A stretch of DNA of 64,000 bases, from contig JAMPFF010000008.1 of NCBI GenBank assembly GCA_023664605.1, forward strand, positions 1 through 64,000. The letters are read 5' to 3'. Below the pieces are notes generated by a model. It ran no database searches. It was given only the letters and a program-made list of their open reading frames with translations, and was not told the origin of the DNA. The number at the start of each line of letters is the position of its first letter. Position 1 is the first letter of the stretch. The translations under genes and the position numbers were made by a program. Positions 50,313 through 59,139 of this stretch are shown one piece after another. This DNA is from Clostridium sp. Lineage in GTDB: Bacteria; Bacillota; Clostridia; Lachnospirales; Lachnospiraceae.

Positions 50313-50951
50313 ATGTTTGTAAACGAAAAAGCATTGGTAGAAAAATTAGTTCTTGATTTACAGGAAAGATTTGGAACACATTATATTGTACGAGAATTAC
50401 AGAGCGGAAATAATATTGCGGATATTGTTTATTCAACTGAAATAAACAGAAGCAATATTGTGTTTGATGAATATTTTAATGCATATTATTATTTTAGTGA
50501 TATTTATAATAATAAAAAAGTCAATTTGGAAAATGTCAAAATTGCAGATGAAAAAATCGGTAAGAAATTTTATCACTTTCTTCGGGAACTAGAAGATATG
50601 GGATATGTACAAATCAATGGTAACTATATTACTTCTGTAAAAAAGGTAGATGCTGTTACTAAAAATTTTATTGCTGTAGAAGCGAAAATTTCTGATTGGA
50701 AATCAGGATTGGAGCAAGCAATCCGATATAAACAATATGCAAATGAAGTGTATGTTGCGTTAAGCTCTGAGTATATCTCCAAAGTTGATAGGCAGCAATT
50801 TAAAGACTTGAACATTGGTTTAATGAGCGTTTCTTCTGGTAAACTTAAAATATCCCTTAGAGCAAAAAAGCAATCTGTTGAAAAGTTGGATATCCAATAT
50901 TATATTGCAGATCGATTTTTGAAGCAATTACAATTATTGGAAATTATATAA
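50313..50951 (+). CDS. PD-(D/E)XK-like nuclease candidate
   Basis: A 212-residue protein. After a winged-helix-like region (about 60-110: FYHFLRELEDMGYVQINGNYITS) comes FIAVEAKISDWKSGLEQAIRYKQYANEVYVAL, an E-x-K followed by Q-x-x-x-Y, as in restriction-type nucleases; an earlier IADIVY may supply the Asp. It follows the kinase gene by about 20 bases and is probably co-transcribed. ATG 50313 is chosen over GTG 50304 because AGGTG precedes it. Role in host defence is inferred from context. Confidence 0.6.
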   Translation: MFVNEKALVEKLVLDLQERFGTHYIVRELQSGNNIADIVYSTEINRSNIVFDEYFNAYYYFSDIYNNKKVNLENVKIADEKIGKKFYHFLRELEDMGYVQINGNYITSVKKVDAVTKNFIAVEAKISDWKSGLEQAIRYKQYANEVYVALSSEYISKVDRQQFKDLNIGLMSVSSGKLKISLRAKKQSVEKLDIQYYIADRFLKQLQLLEII

Positions 50952-51092
50952 ACTTAAATGGAATAATTGCTTAATATCTAGATCCGATTAAAACGGTTAT
51001 TGGGTGGATATAAGTTATTATTGGACTTTTATGTTTTAATTCTTCAAATAGAAAACATTTCAATCAGTTACCATCTCTCGTTTATTTTGTGT

Positions 51093-51098
51093 TATAAT
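51093..51098 (+). promoter_or_regulatory. Extended -10 promoter of structured RNA
   Basis: TGTTATAAT is an extended -10 (TGn-TATAAT). No good -35 is seen, as is common for extended -10 promoters. Confidence 0.55.
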
Positions 51099-51103
51099 GT
51101 TTT

Positions 51104-51297
51104 ATGTGGTTTTGTTTCCCCATTTTCCCTTATCAGGGTTCATAACGCCCTATGAGAAGATATAACACAAGGGAAACGATAAAGGAAAGTTAATCCACAA
51201 TAAATTTAGTAGAGCAAGTCGCAAGACTTGGCTCTTATGCAAGGGTTAGCGGAGATTTTAATAACATTTTACAACGGCTAATGCTTCCCTTAAAAAG
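51104..51297 (+). ncRNA. Multi-stem structured RNA upstream of HD gene
   Basis: About 190 nt with several nested stems: TGTGG/CCACA (51105-51109, 51195-51199) encloses GTTTCCC/GGGAAAC (51114-51120, 51171-51177), which encloses CCCT/AGGG and TCATA/TATGA hairpins. A second domain has AGAGCAAGTC/GACTTGGCTCT with a GCAA tetraloop (51211-51235) and AAGGGTTAGC pairing with GCTAA and CCCTT (51241-51291). No long open frame. Either a stand-alone RNA or a leader controlling the HD-domain gene 40 bases downstream. It fills most of the 382-bp gap. Confidence 0.65.
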
Positions 51298-51333
51298 TGT
51301 CAAATCACAACCGGAGTTTATGGAGATAGAGAG

Positions 51334-51768
51334 ATGGTTTATACATCAATGACGATTAAGGCTATGAAATATGCCTATGAAGCACATTTAGGACAAGTGG
51401 ATTACAATAATGTTCCATATATTTTTCACCCATATCATTTAGCGGAGCAGATGGAAGAAGAAAAATCCTGCACAGTCGCATTGCTGCATGATGTCATTGA
51501 AGATACGGACACTACATTAGATGATTTAAAATTGGAATTTCCCGATGATATTGTTGAGGCAGTGGCACTTTTAACACATGACGAGACAGTTGACTATTTT
51601 GATTATATAAAAATTCTCAAGAATAACCCTATTGCACGAAAAGTTAAATTAGCGGATTTAGAACACAATTCTGATGAAAGTAGAGCTGTAGGGTGCAGCT
51701 TGTCAGAAGATGAACAAATTTATTGGAAAGAAAAGTATGCAAAAGCGAAGATGATTTTGCTTAACTAA
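51334..51768 (+). CDS. HD-domain hydrolase, RelA/SpoT-like (small alarmone hydrolase type)
   Basis: A 144-residue protein made only of an HD domain: FHPYHLAEQM, then LLHDVIEDTDTTLDDL (the H-D metal site of SpoT/MESH1-like hydrolases) and KLADLEHNS. This fits a small pyrophosphohydrolase of (p)ppGpp or related nucleotides; synthetase and regulatory domains are absent. GGAGAT-type ribosome site. Encoded right after a structured RNA that may control it. Confidence 0.8.
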   Translation: MVYTSMTIKAMKYAYEAHLGQVDYNNVPYIFHPYHLAEQMEEEKSCTVALLHDVIEDTDTTLDDLKLEFPDDIVEAVALLTHDETVDYFDYIKILKNNPIARKVKLADLEHNSDESRAVGCSLSEDEQIYWKEKYAKAKMILLN

Positions 51769-51898
51769 ATTCCCGTTTTTGGACACAAATGCTTCTGGCG
51801 GCTGCTGGAAGCATTTTTTATGCAAAGGAAGCAGGAATCATATCTTCAAAAATCTCCCCAATCCCCTATCCAATCCTCCCGCAGTCACGTTATACTTA

Positions 51899-51916
51899 TT
51901 AGAAAGCGCTTTCAAA
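51899..51916 (+). promoter_or_regulatory. cre-like site (CcpA) before ECF sigma gene
   Basis: TTAGAAAGCGCTTTCAAA matches the cre consensus WWTGNAARCGNWWWCAWW at 17 of 18 positions. It lies 22 bases before the sigma gene start. Confidence 0.5.
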
Positions 51917-51937
51917 AACAGCAGAAAGGAGGTTTCC

Positions 51938-52495
51938 ATGCAGCAGGATTTTCTTTTGGTGCGAAAAATGCAGGATGGCGACGAAGCGGCAATGGATATT
52001 TTCGTGCAAAAATATTATCCGAAAATTCTGCAATACTGCGGATACCACTGTCCGGACAGGGAATCGGCGTATGATTTGACGCAGGAAACCTTTGCACATT
52101 TTTTTAAAAACCTGATTCACTACCGCCATAGGGAAAAGGCGTTGAATTACCTTTATACCATTGCCAGAAACCTCTGTATCGATTGGGGGCGGAAAAATAA
52201 AGCCATAGCATATGACAGATTTACGGAAATAGACGGAATAGCCATAGCAGACAAAATAAGCGGCGCGGACACACTGAACGGAGCAGACGGCATGAACGGT
52301 GCGGATGAAAGAGTAGCGGTTCGGGCGGTGCTTGCAAAACTGCCGGAAGAATTGCGGGAAGCTGTGATTCTGCATTATTTTCAGGAGTATACTCTGCGGG
52401 AGACGGCGCAAATTCTGCATATCGGGCTTCCGCTTGTAAAGTACAGGATAAAGAGGGCAAAGGAGCAGTTGAGGAGTTTGTTAGGAGAAATATGA
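51938..52495 (+). CDS. ECF-type RNA polymerase sigma factor
   Basis: A 185-residue sigma-70-family protein: region 2 (FVQKYYPKILQYCGYHCPDRESAYDLTQETFAHFF) and region 4 (LPEELREAVILHYFQEYTLRETAQILHIGLPLVKYRIKRAKEQL). The linker between them has an unusual repeated S/N-G-A-D motif (around residues 108-122) from short tandem DNA repeats. AAAGGAGG supports ATG 51938. It heads a sigma, membrane protein, ABC ATPase, permease cluster. Confidence 0.9.
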   Translation: MQQDFLLVRKMQDGDEAAMDIFVQKYYPKILQYCGYHCPDRESAYDLTQETFAHFFKNLIHYRHREKALNYLYTIARNLCIDWGRKNKAIAYDRFTEIDGIAIADKISGADTLNGADGMNGADERVAVRAVLAKLPEELREAVILHYFQEYTLRETAQILHIGLPLVKYRIKRAKEQLRSLLGEI

Positions 52496-52531
52496 CAACA
52501 TGATATTAACACTTGAAAGGAGGCAGCCATT

Positions 52532-53278
52532 TTGAAAACAATAGAAGAACGTTTGCGGGAGTATGGCAGAAATAGTGCTATCGAGATGGATGAAGCAAGA
52601 ATGCGGGAAACACTTATCAATGCAAAGCGGCATTTTTATGAAAGCGCGGAGCGCAAAGAAGCTTCCTGCTCGGAGTTTTTCTGCGGGCAGATAGGATATA
52701 TCAGGAAAAGATGGTGGATATTACAGTTTTTCGCCCTGGTTTATACCGGATGTCTTTTGCAGGGGACAAACAGCGCGTATTATATACAACGGCTGTTAGG
52801 CGTTTCGGCGTCTCTGTTCGTGATTATGATAATACCGGAGTTATGGAAAAACCGCAGCAGTCATTCGCTGGAAATAGAGGAGACGTCCCGTTTTACGCTC
52901 AGACAGGTTTATGCCGTGCGGATGCTTGCTTTTGCTATCGTGGACAGCGTTTTGCTGACTATATTTGCCGGAGTTGTTACAATGACTACATCGGTCAGTA
53001 TAGAGGAGATGGTCATTCATTTTTTCCTGCCGATGGCGGTGGCATGCTGTATCTGCTTTCATGCACTGTGCAGCCGCTATGCGTTATCGGAATATACCGC
53101 CTGCTTTCTTTCCGTACTCTGGAGCGCGGTATGGACGCTGTTCATATTAAACGACAACGTGTATAAGCTGATTTCGCGCCCTGTATGGATGGGTATCTGC
53201 ATTACTGTCATTTTATATTTGACCTGTCTGGTTAAAAAAATGATAAAAGGCGATATCGGCGAATTATTGAGTCAGTAG
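52532..53278 (+). CDS. Membrane protein, probable anti-sigma partner
   Basis: A 248-residue protein with a charged N-terminal cytoplasmic region (1-60, helical) and six hydrophobic segments. Placed directly after the ECF sigma gene with an AAAGGAGG site, where anti-sigma factors usually lie, but no zinc anti-sigma motif is visible. Function inferred from position. Confidence 0.6.
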   Translation: MKTIEERLREYGRNSAIEMDEARMRETLINAKRHFYESAERKEASCSEFFCGQIGYIRKRWWILQFFALVYTGCLLQGTNSAYYIQRLLGVSASLFVIMIIPELWKNRSSHSLEIEETSRFTLRQVYAVRMLAFAIVDSVLLTIFAGVVTMTTSVSIEEMVIHFFLPMAVACCICFHALCSRYALSEYTACFLSVLWSAVWTLFILNDNVYKLISRPVWMGICITVILYLTCLVKKMIKGDIGELLSQ

Positions 53279-53394
53279 GTCATTGCAAAGTGACATTTGT
53301 GTCGTAACCTGACGTCATGATAGATGTGTTATGGCAGATTGCCGACATCATTGTATCATGGCACTGGTATCATATTTATTTCCGCGAGCAACGA

Positions 53395-53520
53395 GCCAAG
53401 TAGACGTGCTTGCACGTATATTTGGCGACTGCCGCGAGAGTCAAATACCCCGCCCCTTGGGGTGTTTCAAGATTGATGCACATTGAAGATGTGTTATGCT
53501 TTGCGGCGGGGGCTTTGACT
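53395..53520. repeat. Overlapping palindromes before ABC genes
   Basis: GCCAA...TTGGC with inner ACGTGC/GCACGT (53395-53426); ACCCC/GGGGT hairpin (53447-53463); and a competing 16-bp arm pair 53439-53454/53505-53520 (14 of 16 paired). The last two are mutually exclusive, so a leader switch is possible; a dispersed palindromic repeat is the alternative. Confidence 0.5.
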
Positions 53521-53543
53521 TAATATAGAAAGGCGCATAAAAC

Positions 53544-54434
53544 ATGGAATTAAAAATAGAAAATCTGACAAAAGAATTTCAGGGAATGAAAGCGGTCAAC
53601 GATATTAGTTATACGATGGAAAAGGGCGTATACGGGCTGCTTGGTCTAAACGGCGCAGGAAAAACAACGCTGATGCGGATGCTCTGCACATTAATAAAGC
53701 CGACGCAGGGCAGTATTACCTGTAACGGCGAAGATATTTTTAGGATGGGGGAGCAGTATCGGAAGCTGTTGGGCTATCTTCCGCAGGATTTCGGTTTTTA
53801 TCCGGACCTTACGGTCAAAGATTATCTGCTTTATATCGCGTCGATTAAAGGAGTCAATAAGGCGGCGGCAAAGAAAAAAGTAAAAGAACTGCTTACAGAA
53901 GTAGGGCTTTCCAAGGCGCAGGATAAGAAGATGAAAAAGCTTTCCGGCGGCATGAAACGAAGAGCGGGCATCGCGCAGGCAATGATAAACAATCCGGAGA
54001 TTTTGATTTTAGACGAACCGACGGCGGGGCTTGACCCGAATGAAAGAATCCGTTTCAGGAATCTTATCAGCACGCTTGCGCAGGACAGGCTGGTGTTATT
54101 GTCCACTCACATCGTATCGGATATTGAATCTACCGCTAATGAAATCATTTTTATGAAAGAGGGGGAATTTCTGCATACCGGCTCGCCGCAGACGGTTATT
54201 TCGGCAATGACGGAGAATGTGTGGAATCTGACGGTTTCCAATGCCGAGGCGGGAAAATACATGAGGCAGTATAAGGCGGCAGGCAGCAGGATGGTTCCGG
54301 AGGGGATGCAGCTTAGACTGCTTTCTGTGGAAAAACCGCACCCGGACGCTGTACAAGAGACGCCGACACTGGAAGATGTATTTTTATCCTGTATGGGAGC
54401 AAAAGCGGAGGAGGAAGAAGATGCTGTATTATGA
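53544..54434 (+). CDS. ABC transporter ATP-binding protein
   Basis: A 296-residue ATPase: Walker A GLNGAGKTT, Q-loop YLPQDFGF, signature LSGGMKRR, Walker B ILILDEPTAGLD and H-loop STHIVSD. The SGGMKRR signature is typical of ABC-2 transporters of the clostridial sigma-linked type. The 3' end overlaps the permease gene by 14 bases. Confidence 0.92.
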   Translation: MELKIENLTKEFQGMKAVNDISYTMEKGVYGLLGLNGAGKTTLMRMLCTLIKPTQGSITCNGEDIFRMGEQYRKLLGYLPQDFGFYPDLTVKDYLLYIASIKGVNKAAAKKKVKELLTEVGLSKAQDKKMKKLSGGMKRRAGIAQAMINNPEILILDEPTAGLDPNERIRFRNLISTLAQDRLVLLSTHIVSDIESTANEIIFMKEGEFLHTGSPQTVISAMTENVWNLTVSNAEAGKYMRQYKAAGSRMVPEGMQLRLLSVEKPHPDAVQETPTLEDVFLSCMGAKAEEEEDAVL

Positions 54435-55650
54435 ATTGAAAAAAATATGGGTAAAACCGGGAACCAGAATTGCGTTGCTGTTATTGGCGGTATTATTAGT
54501 TGTTGCGAGCTGGTCTGCCTGTCATGGCGTTTACTGGTTGAATGAAAATGCCGAACACGAGTATGGCATAGAGGGCATCCGAAAGTTAAAAGAAGCAAAA
54601 AAAGAATGGGCAGGAGTGTTGACCGAAAAAGTCATTGCAGATGTTCTTAGAGAAAATGCGAGAATTAACGAGACGCCGGAAGCGCTTTCCGACGACATAG
54701 AACAAAAAAATATTGCTTATGGGTGGAAGCAGGGCTTTCATGATATCAGATATCTGATTATGCGCTCTTTTTGTAAGTTCCGTGAGGGAGATTATTATAA
54801 GCCGGACAGGGTGAAACCGGAGGAAGCGGTTCATTTCTATGAAAACCGCGTGCTGCAGTTAAAGGAATGGCTGGATGAGGAGGAGCAGCAGTATCGGTTT
54901 TCCGAGGAGGAAAGGCAGTTTCTTATCGAGCGGTATGAGGCAATGCAGACACCTTTGGAATATGATTATGCGGATGGCTGGAAGCAGTTGTTTGAATACT
55001 CCGCGATGGTGACGATGATTATGATGTTGATACTTGGCTTTGTAGCGGCAAGCGTTTTTTCGGGAGAGTTTGCCAATAAAGCGGACGCGGTCTTTTATTC
55101 TTCCTATCATGGACGGGGAAAGGCGGTAGCGGCGAAGCTGGGGGCGGCGGCGCTGTTTATCTCATTGGTATATTTTATCGTGATGTTTTTATATACGGTC
55201 ATCGTTCTTCTCTTGTTGGGAGCGGACGGCGCAGGACTTGCCATTCAGTCAAGGTGGAACTTATGGAAAAGCTTCTATTATATAACGAACAGTCAGGAAT
55301 ATCAGTTGATTGTGTTAGGCGGCTACATCGGTACGATGTTTATCCTGCTGGCGACAATGTTAGTCTCTGCCGCGACAAGGTCAACGGCTTTAGCGGTTAT
55401 GATACCTTTTATCCTGATTTTTCTGCCCGCTTTCATAGGAGACCCGGGATATTTCATTGTGGAAAAAATATTGGCGGTTCTGCCCGACCGATTATTCGAC
55501 ATTAACCAGACAATCAGTTATTTTTACTTATATCATATCGGGGGGAAAATAGTGGGACCGCTTAACATCATCTTCCCGCTGTATGCGGTATTAGCCGTTA
55601 TTCTGTGTCCGGTTATTTATAAAGTTTATCGCAGGAAAGAAAGTAAGTAG
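54421..55650 (+). CDS. ABC transporter permease
   Basis: A 409-residue membrane protein: N-terminal segment (about 16-36), a long soluble extracytoplasmic region (about 40-185), then five hydrophobic segments. ATG 54421 (MLYYELKKIW) follows a GGAGGAAGAAG ribosome site; the frame is open further upstream inside the ATPase gene. It forms an exporter with the preceding ATPase, probably controlled by the ECF sigma factor. Confidence 0.85.
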   Translation: MLYYELKKIWVKPGTRIALLLLAVLLVVASWSACHGVYWLNENAEHEYGIEGIRKLKEAKKEWAGVLTEKVIADVLRENARINETPEALSDDIEQKNIAYGWKQGFHDIRYLIMRSFCKFREGDYYKPDRVKPEEAVHFYENRVLQLKEWLDEEEQQYRFSEEERQFLIERYEAMQTPLEYDYADGWKQLFEYSAMVTMIMMLILGFVAASVFSGEFANKADAVFYSSYHGRGKAVAAKLGAAALFISLVYFIVMFLYTVIVLLLLGADGAGLAIQSRWNLWKSFYYITNSQEYQLIVLGGYIGTMFILLATMLVSAATRSTALAVMIPFILIFLPAFIGDPGYFIVEKILAVLPDRLFDINQTISYFYLYHIGGKIVGPLNIIFPLYAVLAVILCPVIYKVYRRKESK

Positions 55651-55657
55651 GATATTA

Positions 55658-55690
55658 CGCCGCGGCGCAGCAATATTATATGCCGCGGCG
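55658..55690. terminator. GC-rich hairpin, convergent terminator
   Basis: 9-bp perfect stem CGCCGCGGC/GCCGCGGCG, eight bases after the permease stop. No immediate T run (a run of Ts comes about 17 bases later), so termination strength is uncertain. Confidence 0.5.
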
Positions 55691-55694
55691 GTCT

Positions 55695-55830
55695 CTACGT
55701 TTCGGTATTTTTTTGACAAACCGGACAGTAAATGCTTCCCCTGCCGCCCACTACCATACGGGATAAAATAGGTAAGCTGTTGCGGAATAGCGGTGTCAAG
55801 CCGTTCCCATTCCTCCTTATGCTTTTTCAT
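55695..55830 (-). pseudogene. Frameshifted Fpg-type zinc-finger remnant (tentative)
   Basis: On the minus strand the frame opens with ATG 55830 (KHKEEWERLDTAIPQQLTYF), overlapping the GH53 stop. Its continuation, after a frame change near 55770, reads RMVVGGRGSIYCPVCQKN and stops at 55695-55697. The second part resembles the C-terminal zinc finger of formamidopyrimidine-DNA glycosylases. A frameshifted remnant is the simplest reading; a sequencing error is possible. Confidence 0.4.
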
Positions 55831-57557
55831 TCGTTTATGATAAGTTTCACATCCTTAACCGCCCCATAGCTGATTGGCGAGTCCATGATGAGACCGACTT
55901 CCAATTCCATGGCGGCGTCAGTATTCTCCGTTTTTGTGATTTCCATAGTGACGCTATGCTCGTGCCAGAGTTCTTCCGGGAAAAGGGCGCGGTTTATTTT
56001 CCTGTCGTCTGCCGCAATATACATTTCAACTTTTACACCCGTTGTATTATCCCCCATAAAAGATAATGAAAATTGATATTGTCCGGTTTTGTGTACCTTG
56101 ATTTTCCGGCTCATACGGAAGAAAAATTTATCATTTCCCTTGACATATAAATAATGGTATGAATCATACGGAAGTTCGTCCGCAACCTGTTCCCGTACCT
56201 GTATGTCAACGCAGTCCGGCTTTTCTATCTGCCAATCGTCAAGACCATCTGTAAAATCGCCATTGGTAAGTAAGTTGATATGATTGGCGTCATTGACAAT
56301 CTCAACCCGGACGGTAATGGTTTGTCCGTTGCAAATCCCTGTTATTTCATTTATCATGTCCGGTTTTATCTGCGCAGTATCGTTCCAGATGACCGGTAAT
56401 TTATCAATATTTCCATCCATCCGCAGCGCCTTTATTTCTTTGGGAAGCCGTTCCGGTAAACTATCCGCCATATCTGCGGTCAGTTTTATTTTTTCGGGTG
56501 CATACAGCTTAGTGTAGTCCGCGGCGTTCAATTCATATGGATTTTCTGAAAATGCCTTTAATCCCTCCATCGCCCTGCCGTTTTGGTCTACCAGACTCAT
56601 GCTTAAAGCCCACTTATCGTCCATTCCGGCGGGTATGCAGAACGGCTCCCAATAAAAAACGCCGAGTCCTTTATTTCCGCTAATATTTGCCGTGATGCAC
56701 ATGATTAGTTCCATCACTTTTTTCTGCCCTTCGGGACTGGAGGGAAAGCCTGAAAGTTCTTCCTGCGGTTTATCATATAAGCCGCCCTCAATGACCCTGT
56801 AACCGTGCGCCGCTTCTACGAGAATTATCGGTTTATCATATCTTTCCACAAGTTTTTCCATGGAATTTTTGACGTCATGATACCCGCCGTGCCAAAACGC
56901 ATAATAGGAAAGACCGATAATGTCAAAGTCCGTCACGCCATGTAAAAGGCAGTTATCAAACCATTCTTCCAGATAATAATAGCGCCCGCCCTGGTCTAAA
57001 TGGAGCATAACTTTTGTATTACGCTGTTTCTGCGTGTCCCTGACGGCTTTGATGCCCGCATTGATAAGCCTTGCAAGCATCGGCCAGTTATCCGTTTTGC
57101 CCTCCGGCCAAATCATGCCGCAGCGTATTTCGTTGCCTATCTGCACCATATCGGGATATGCGCCCGCCTTATCAAGTTCTTGCAGCGTGTTTTTCGTAAA
57201 ATCATATACTGCCGCTGTCAGTTTATCATTATTAAGCCCTTGCCATGCTCTTGGTTTGGTCTGCGTACCCGGGTCGGCATACCAGTCCGAATAATGAAAA
57301 TCAAGCAAAAGCCCCAATCCGCGCTTTTTTATTTCCTGCGCCATGCGTTTTGTATGCTCCAAATCGCAGTAACCTTTCGCTTCCGGCACATTTAGCGGCT
57401 CATTCCAGATGCGGAGCCGTCCGTAATTAAATCCCTGGCTTACGGCAAAGTCGATAAGATTTACTTCCTTACCGTCATAATCATAATAGTGATATCCCAT
57501 ATCTGTCATTTCAGGATAAGAGGATATGTCCATTCCTTTCATAAATGTCTTGGTCAT
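55827..57557 (-). CDS. Arabinogalactan endo-beta-1,4-galactanase (GH53) with C-terminal binding domains
   Basis: A 576-residue enzyme. Residues 5-345 are the GH53 barrel: GMDISSYPEM, YGRLRIWN, LDFHYSDWYADPGTQ, acid/base Glu in MVQIGNEI and nucleophile Glu in IILVEAAHGY. An Ig-like segment (about 360-415) and a beta-sandwich carbohydrate-binding-like domain (about 425-576, LLTNGDFTDGLDDWQIE) follow. There is no signal peptide, so it should act inside the cell on imported galacto-oligosaccharides, unusual for an endo-acting family. Operon with the MATE gene; divergent AraC regulator. Confidence 0.92.
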   Translation of the reverse strand: MTKTFMKGMDISSYPEMTDMGYHYYDYDGKEVNLIDFAVSQGFNYGRLRIWNEPLNVPEAKGYCDLEHTKRMAQEIKKRGLGLLLDFHYSDWYADPGTQTKPRAWQGLNNDKLTAAVYDFTKNTLQELDKAGAYPDMVQIGNEIRCGMIWPEGKTDNWPMLARLINAGIKAVRDTQKQRNTKVMLHLDQGGRYYYLEEWFDNCLLHGVTDFDIIGLSYYAFWHGGYHDVKNSMEKLVERYDKPIILVEAAHGYRVIEGGLYDKPQEELSGFPSSPEGQKKVMELIMCITANISGNKGLGVFYWEPFCIPAGMDDKWALSMSLVDQNGRAMEGLKAFSENPYELNAADYTKLYAPEKIKLTADMADSLPERLPKEIKALRMDGNIDKLPVIWNDTAQIKPDMINEITGICNGQTITVRVEIVNDANHINLLTNGDFTDGLDDWQIEKPDCVDIQVREQVADELPYDSYHYLYVKGNDKFFFRMSRKIKVHKTGQYQFSLSFMGDNTTGVKVEMYIAADDRKINRALFPEELWHEHSVTMEITKTENTDAAMELEVGLIMDSPISYGAVKDVKLIINE

Positions 57558-57572
57558 GCTTACAGCCTCCTG

Positions 57573-58934
57573 TCATATTTTATCATAATTATTTTCTTCC
57601 CGCGTCAAATTATTTAACCACAGATATTTTTTATACCTTGGATAAAGCCACGGTAATTTCACAATTTCGTCGGCGTTCATCAAGATATATATCGCCATAA
57701 CTGGCAGATGGAATAAGAAAACGCCAAGCAGAGCCAAAGGCAGCGCGAAACACCAGGAAGCAAAAAATACGCTGACAGCATCATAGCGGGAATCGCCTCC
57801 CGCCGGAAAAACGCCGTAGACAATAATCGTGTTGATGGAATACGCGAAAACGTATACGCCGCTGAAAAACAGCATAATAATCAAATACTGTTTCGCTGTT
57901 TCTGACAGCACGAAAAACTTTGCCACAACAGGACCTAAGATACAGAGCAGCAGCATATGCAGCGCGCCTGTCGCAAAAGAGATATGACAGAATTTTTTGC
58001 CATACGCCTTGGCTTTATCAAATAAATTCTGTCCCAGAAGTTTGCCGACCATAATGCCCGCCCCCGCAGAAATGCCTTTGCAGACGCAGGTGATAAGTTC
58101 CTGTGCAACGGATGTAATGGAAGCGGCGGCAGTTGCATCCGAACCAAGATGCCCCATAATAAAAGAGTGCATGGAAAATCCAAGACCCCATGCAAGGGAA
58201 CTTCCCAGCATCGGAACGGAAATTTTCAGTAAATCTTTGGTAATTTCAGCCGAAAACCATCGGAGAGCCTGACGGTCAGGACGGATATTGTCTTTTTTGA
58301 AAGATTCCGCCATACACCAGATTAAGGCGACAAGTTCCACCACTACCGTGGAATATGCCGAACCATTTGCGCCTAATTTTGGCACTCCTGCAATGCCATA
58401 AATTAAGAAAAAATCTATTACAACATCGGTAATCAGGGTAAAAACGGAAATGATGACGCTTTTTGCCGCTTTCCCCTCCACTTTCATAACCAGGTAATAA
58501 CACTGCGTAACGCCGTTAAAAAGATAAGAAAAGCTGACTATCCTAAGATAAGACGCGCCTATTTGAATTAATTCTTCCTCCGGCGTATAAATGCGCATTA
58601 AAATCCGGGGCGTAAACATCGCCAGAGCAAAAAAGAAAAAGGAAATAGCGAATGCCCATTTCATAAGCATACAAAACAGGTTTTTCACCATGTTTTTATC
58701 GTTTTTCCCCCAATACTGCGCGATTAAAACACCGCCGCCGCCGACTATTGCCCCGATGAACAGATTCATGATAAAAGCAATCTGATTGGCAAGGGAAACC
58801 GCCGCGACTGCGTCCTGCGTCAGACGCCCCAGCATCAATGCGTCCGATGCGCCGATTAAAGCGACCAGGAGATTTTGTAAGCCGATGGGGATGGCAAGAG
58901 CAAGCAGTTCTTTGTAAAAATCTTTTCTTTCCAT
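57573..58934 (-). CDS. MATE-family efflux protein
   Basis: A 453-residue protein with twelve membrane segments and MATE repeats: LALAIPIGLQNLLVALIGASDALMLG in the first half and LLKISVPMLGSSLAWGLGFSMHSFIMGHLG in the second. MATE proteins export drugs or metabolites with Na+ or H+. Start is uncertain: ATG 58934 (MERKDFYKELL), ATG 58946 or GTG 58958 around one AAAGGAG site. It precedes the galactanase by 15 bases. Confidence 0.9.
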   Translation of the reverse strand: MERKDFYKELLALAIPIGLQNLLVALIGASDALMLGRLTQDAVAAVSLANQIAFIMNLFIGAIVGGGGVLIAQYWGKNDKNMVKNLFCMLMKWAFAISFFFFALAMFTPRILMRIYTPEEELIQIGASYLRIVSFSYLFNGVTQCYYLVMKVEGKAAKSVIISVFTLITDVVIDFFLIYGIAGVPKLGANGSAYSTVVVELVALIWCMAESFKKDNIRPDRQALRWFSAEITKDLLKISVPMLGSSLAWGLGFSMHSFIMGHLGSDATAAASITSVAQELITCVCKGISAGAGIMVGKLLGQNLFDKAKAYGKKFCHISFATGALHMLLLCILGPVVAKFFVLSETAKQYLIIMLFFSGVYVFAYSINTIIVYGVFPAGGDSRYDAVSVFFASWCFALPLALLGVFLFHLPVMAIYILMNADEIVKLPWLYPRYKKYLWLNNLTREENNYDKI

Positions 58935-59001
58935 ATTTATAAACATACTCCTTTCCACCTTGGCATCCTGCGCCTGATTTGATAAATTATGCTGATTATT
59001 C

Positions 59002-59070
59002 TTGCGGTTGTAACATGAATTAAGTATAATTATGTCACGAATAAATAGTGAATTTCTATGGAAATATCAC
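59002..59070 (+). promoter_or_regulatory. araC-type gene promoter and palindrome
   Basis: TTGCGG, 17 bases, TATAAT (59025-59030), followed by an imperfect palindrome GTGAATTTC...GAAATATCAC (59048-59070) in the divergent control region shared with the MATE-GH53 operon. Confidence 0.5.
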
Positions 59071-59139
59071 CTGAAAATATAATTTTGTTGCGCTTCTTGC
59101 CGCCTCTTCGCGACAAGTCGCTCAGAAATGGAGATTAAG

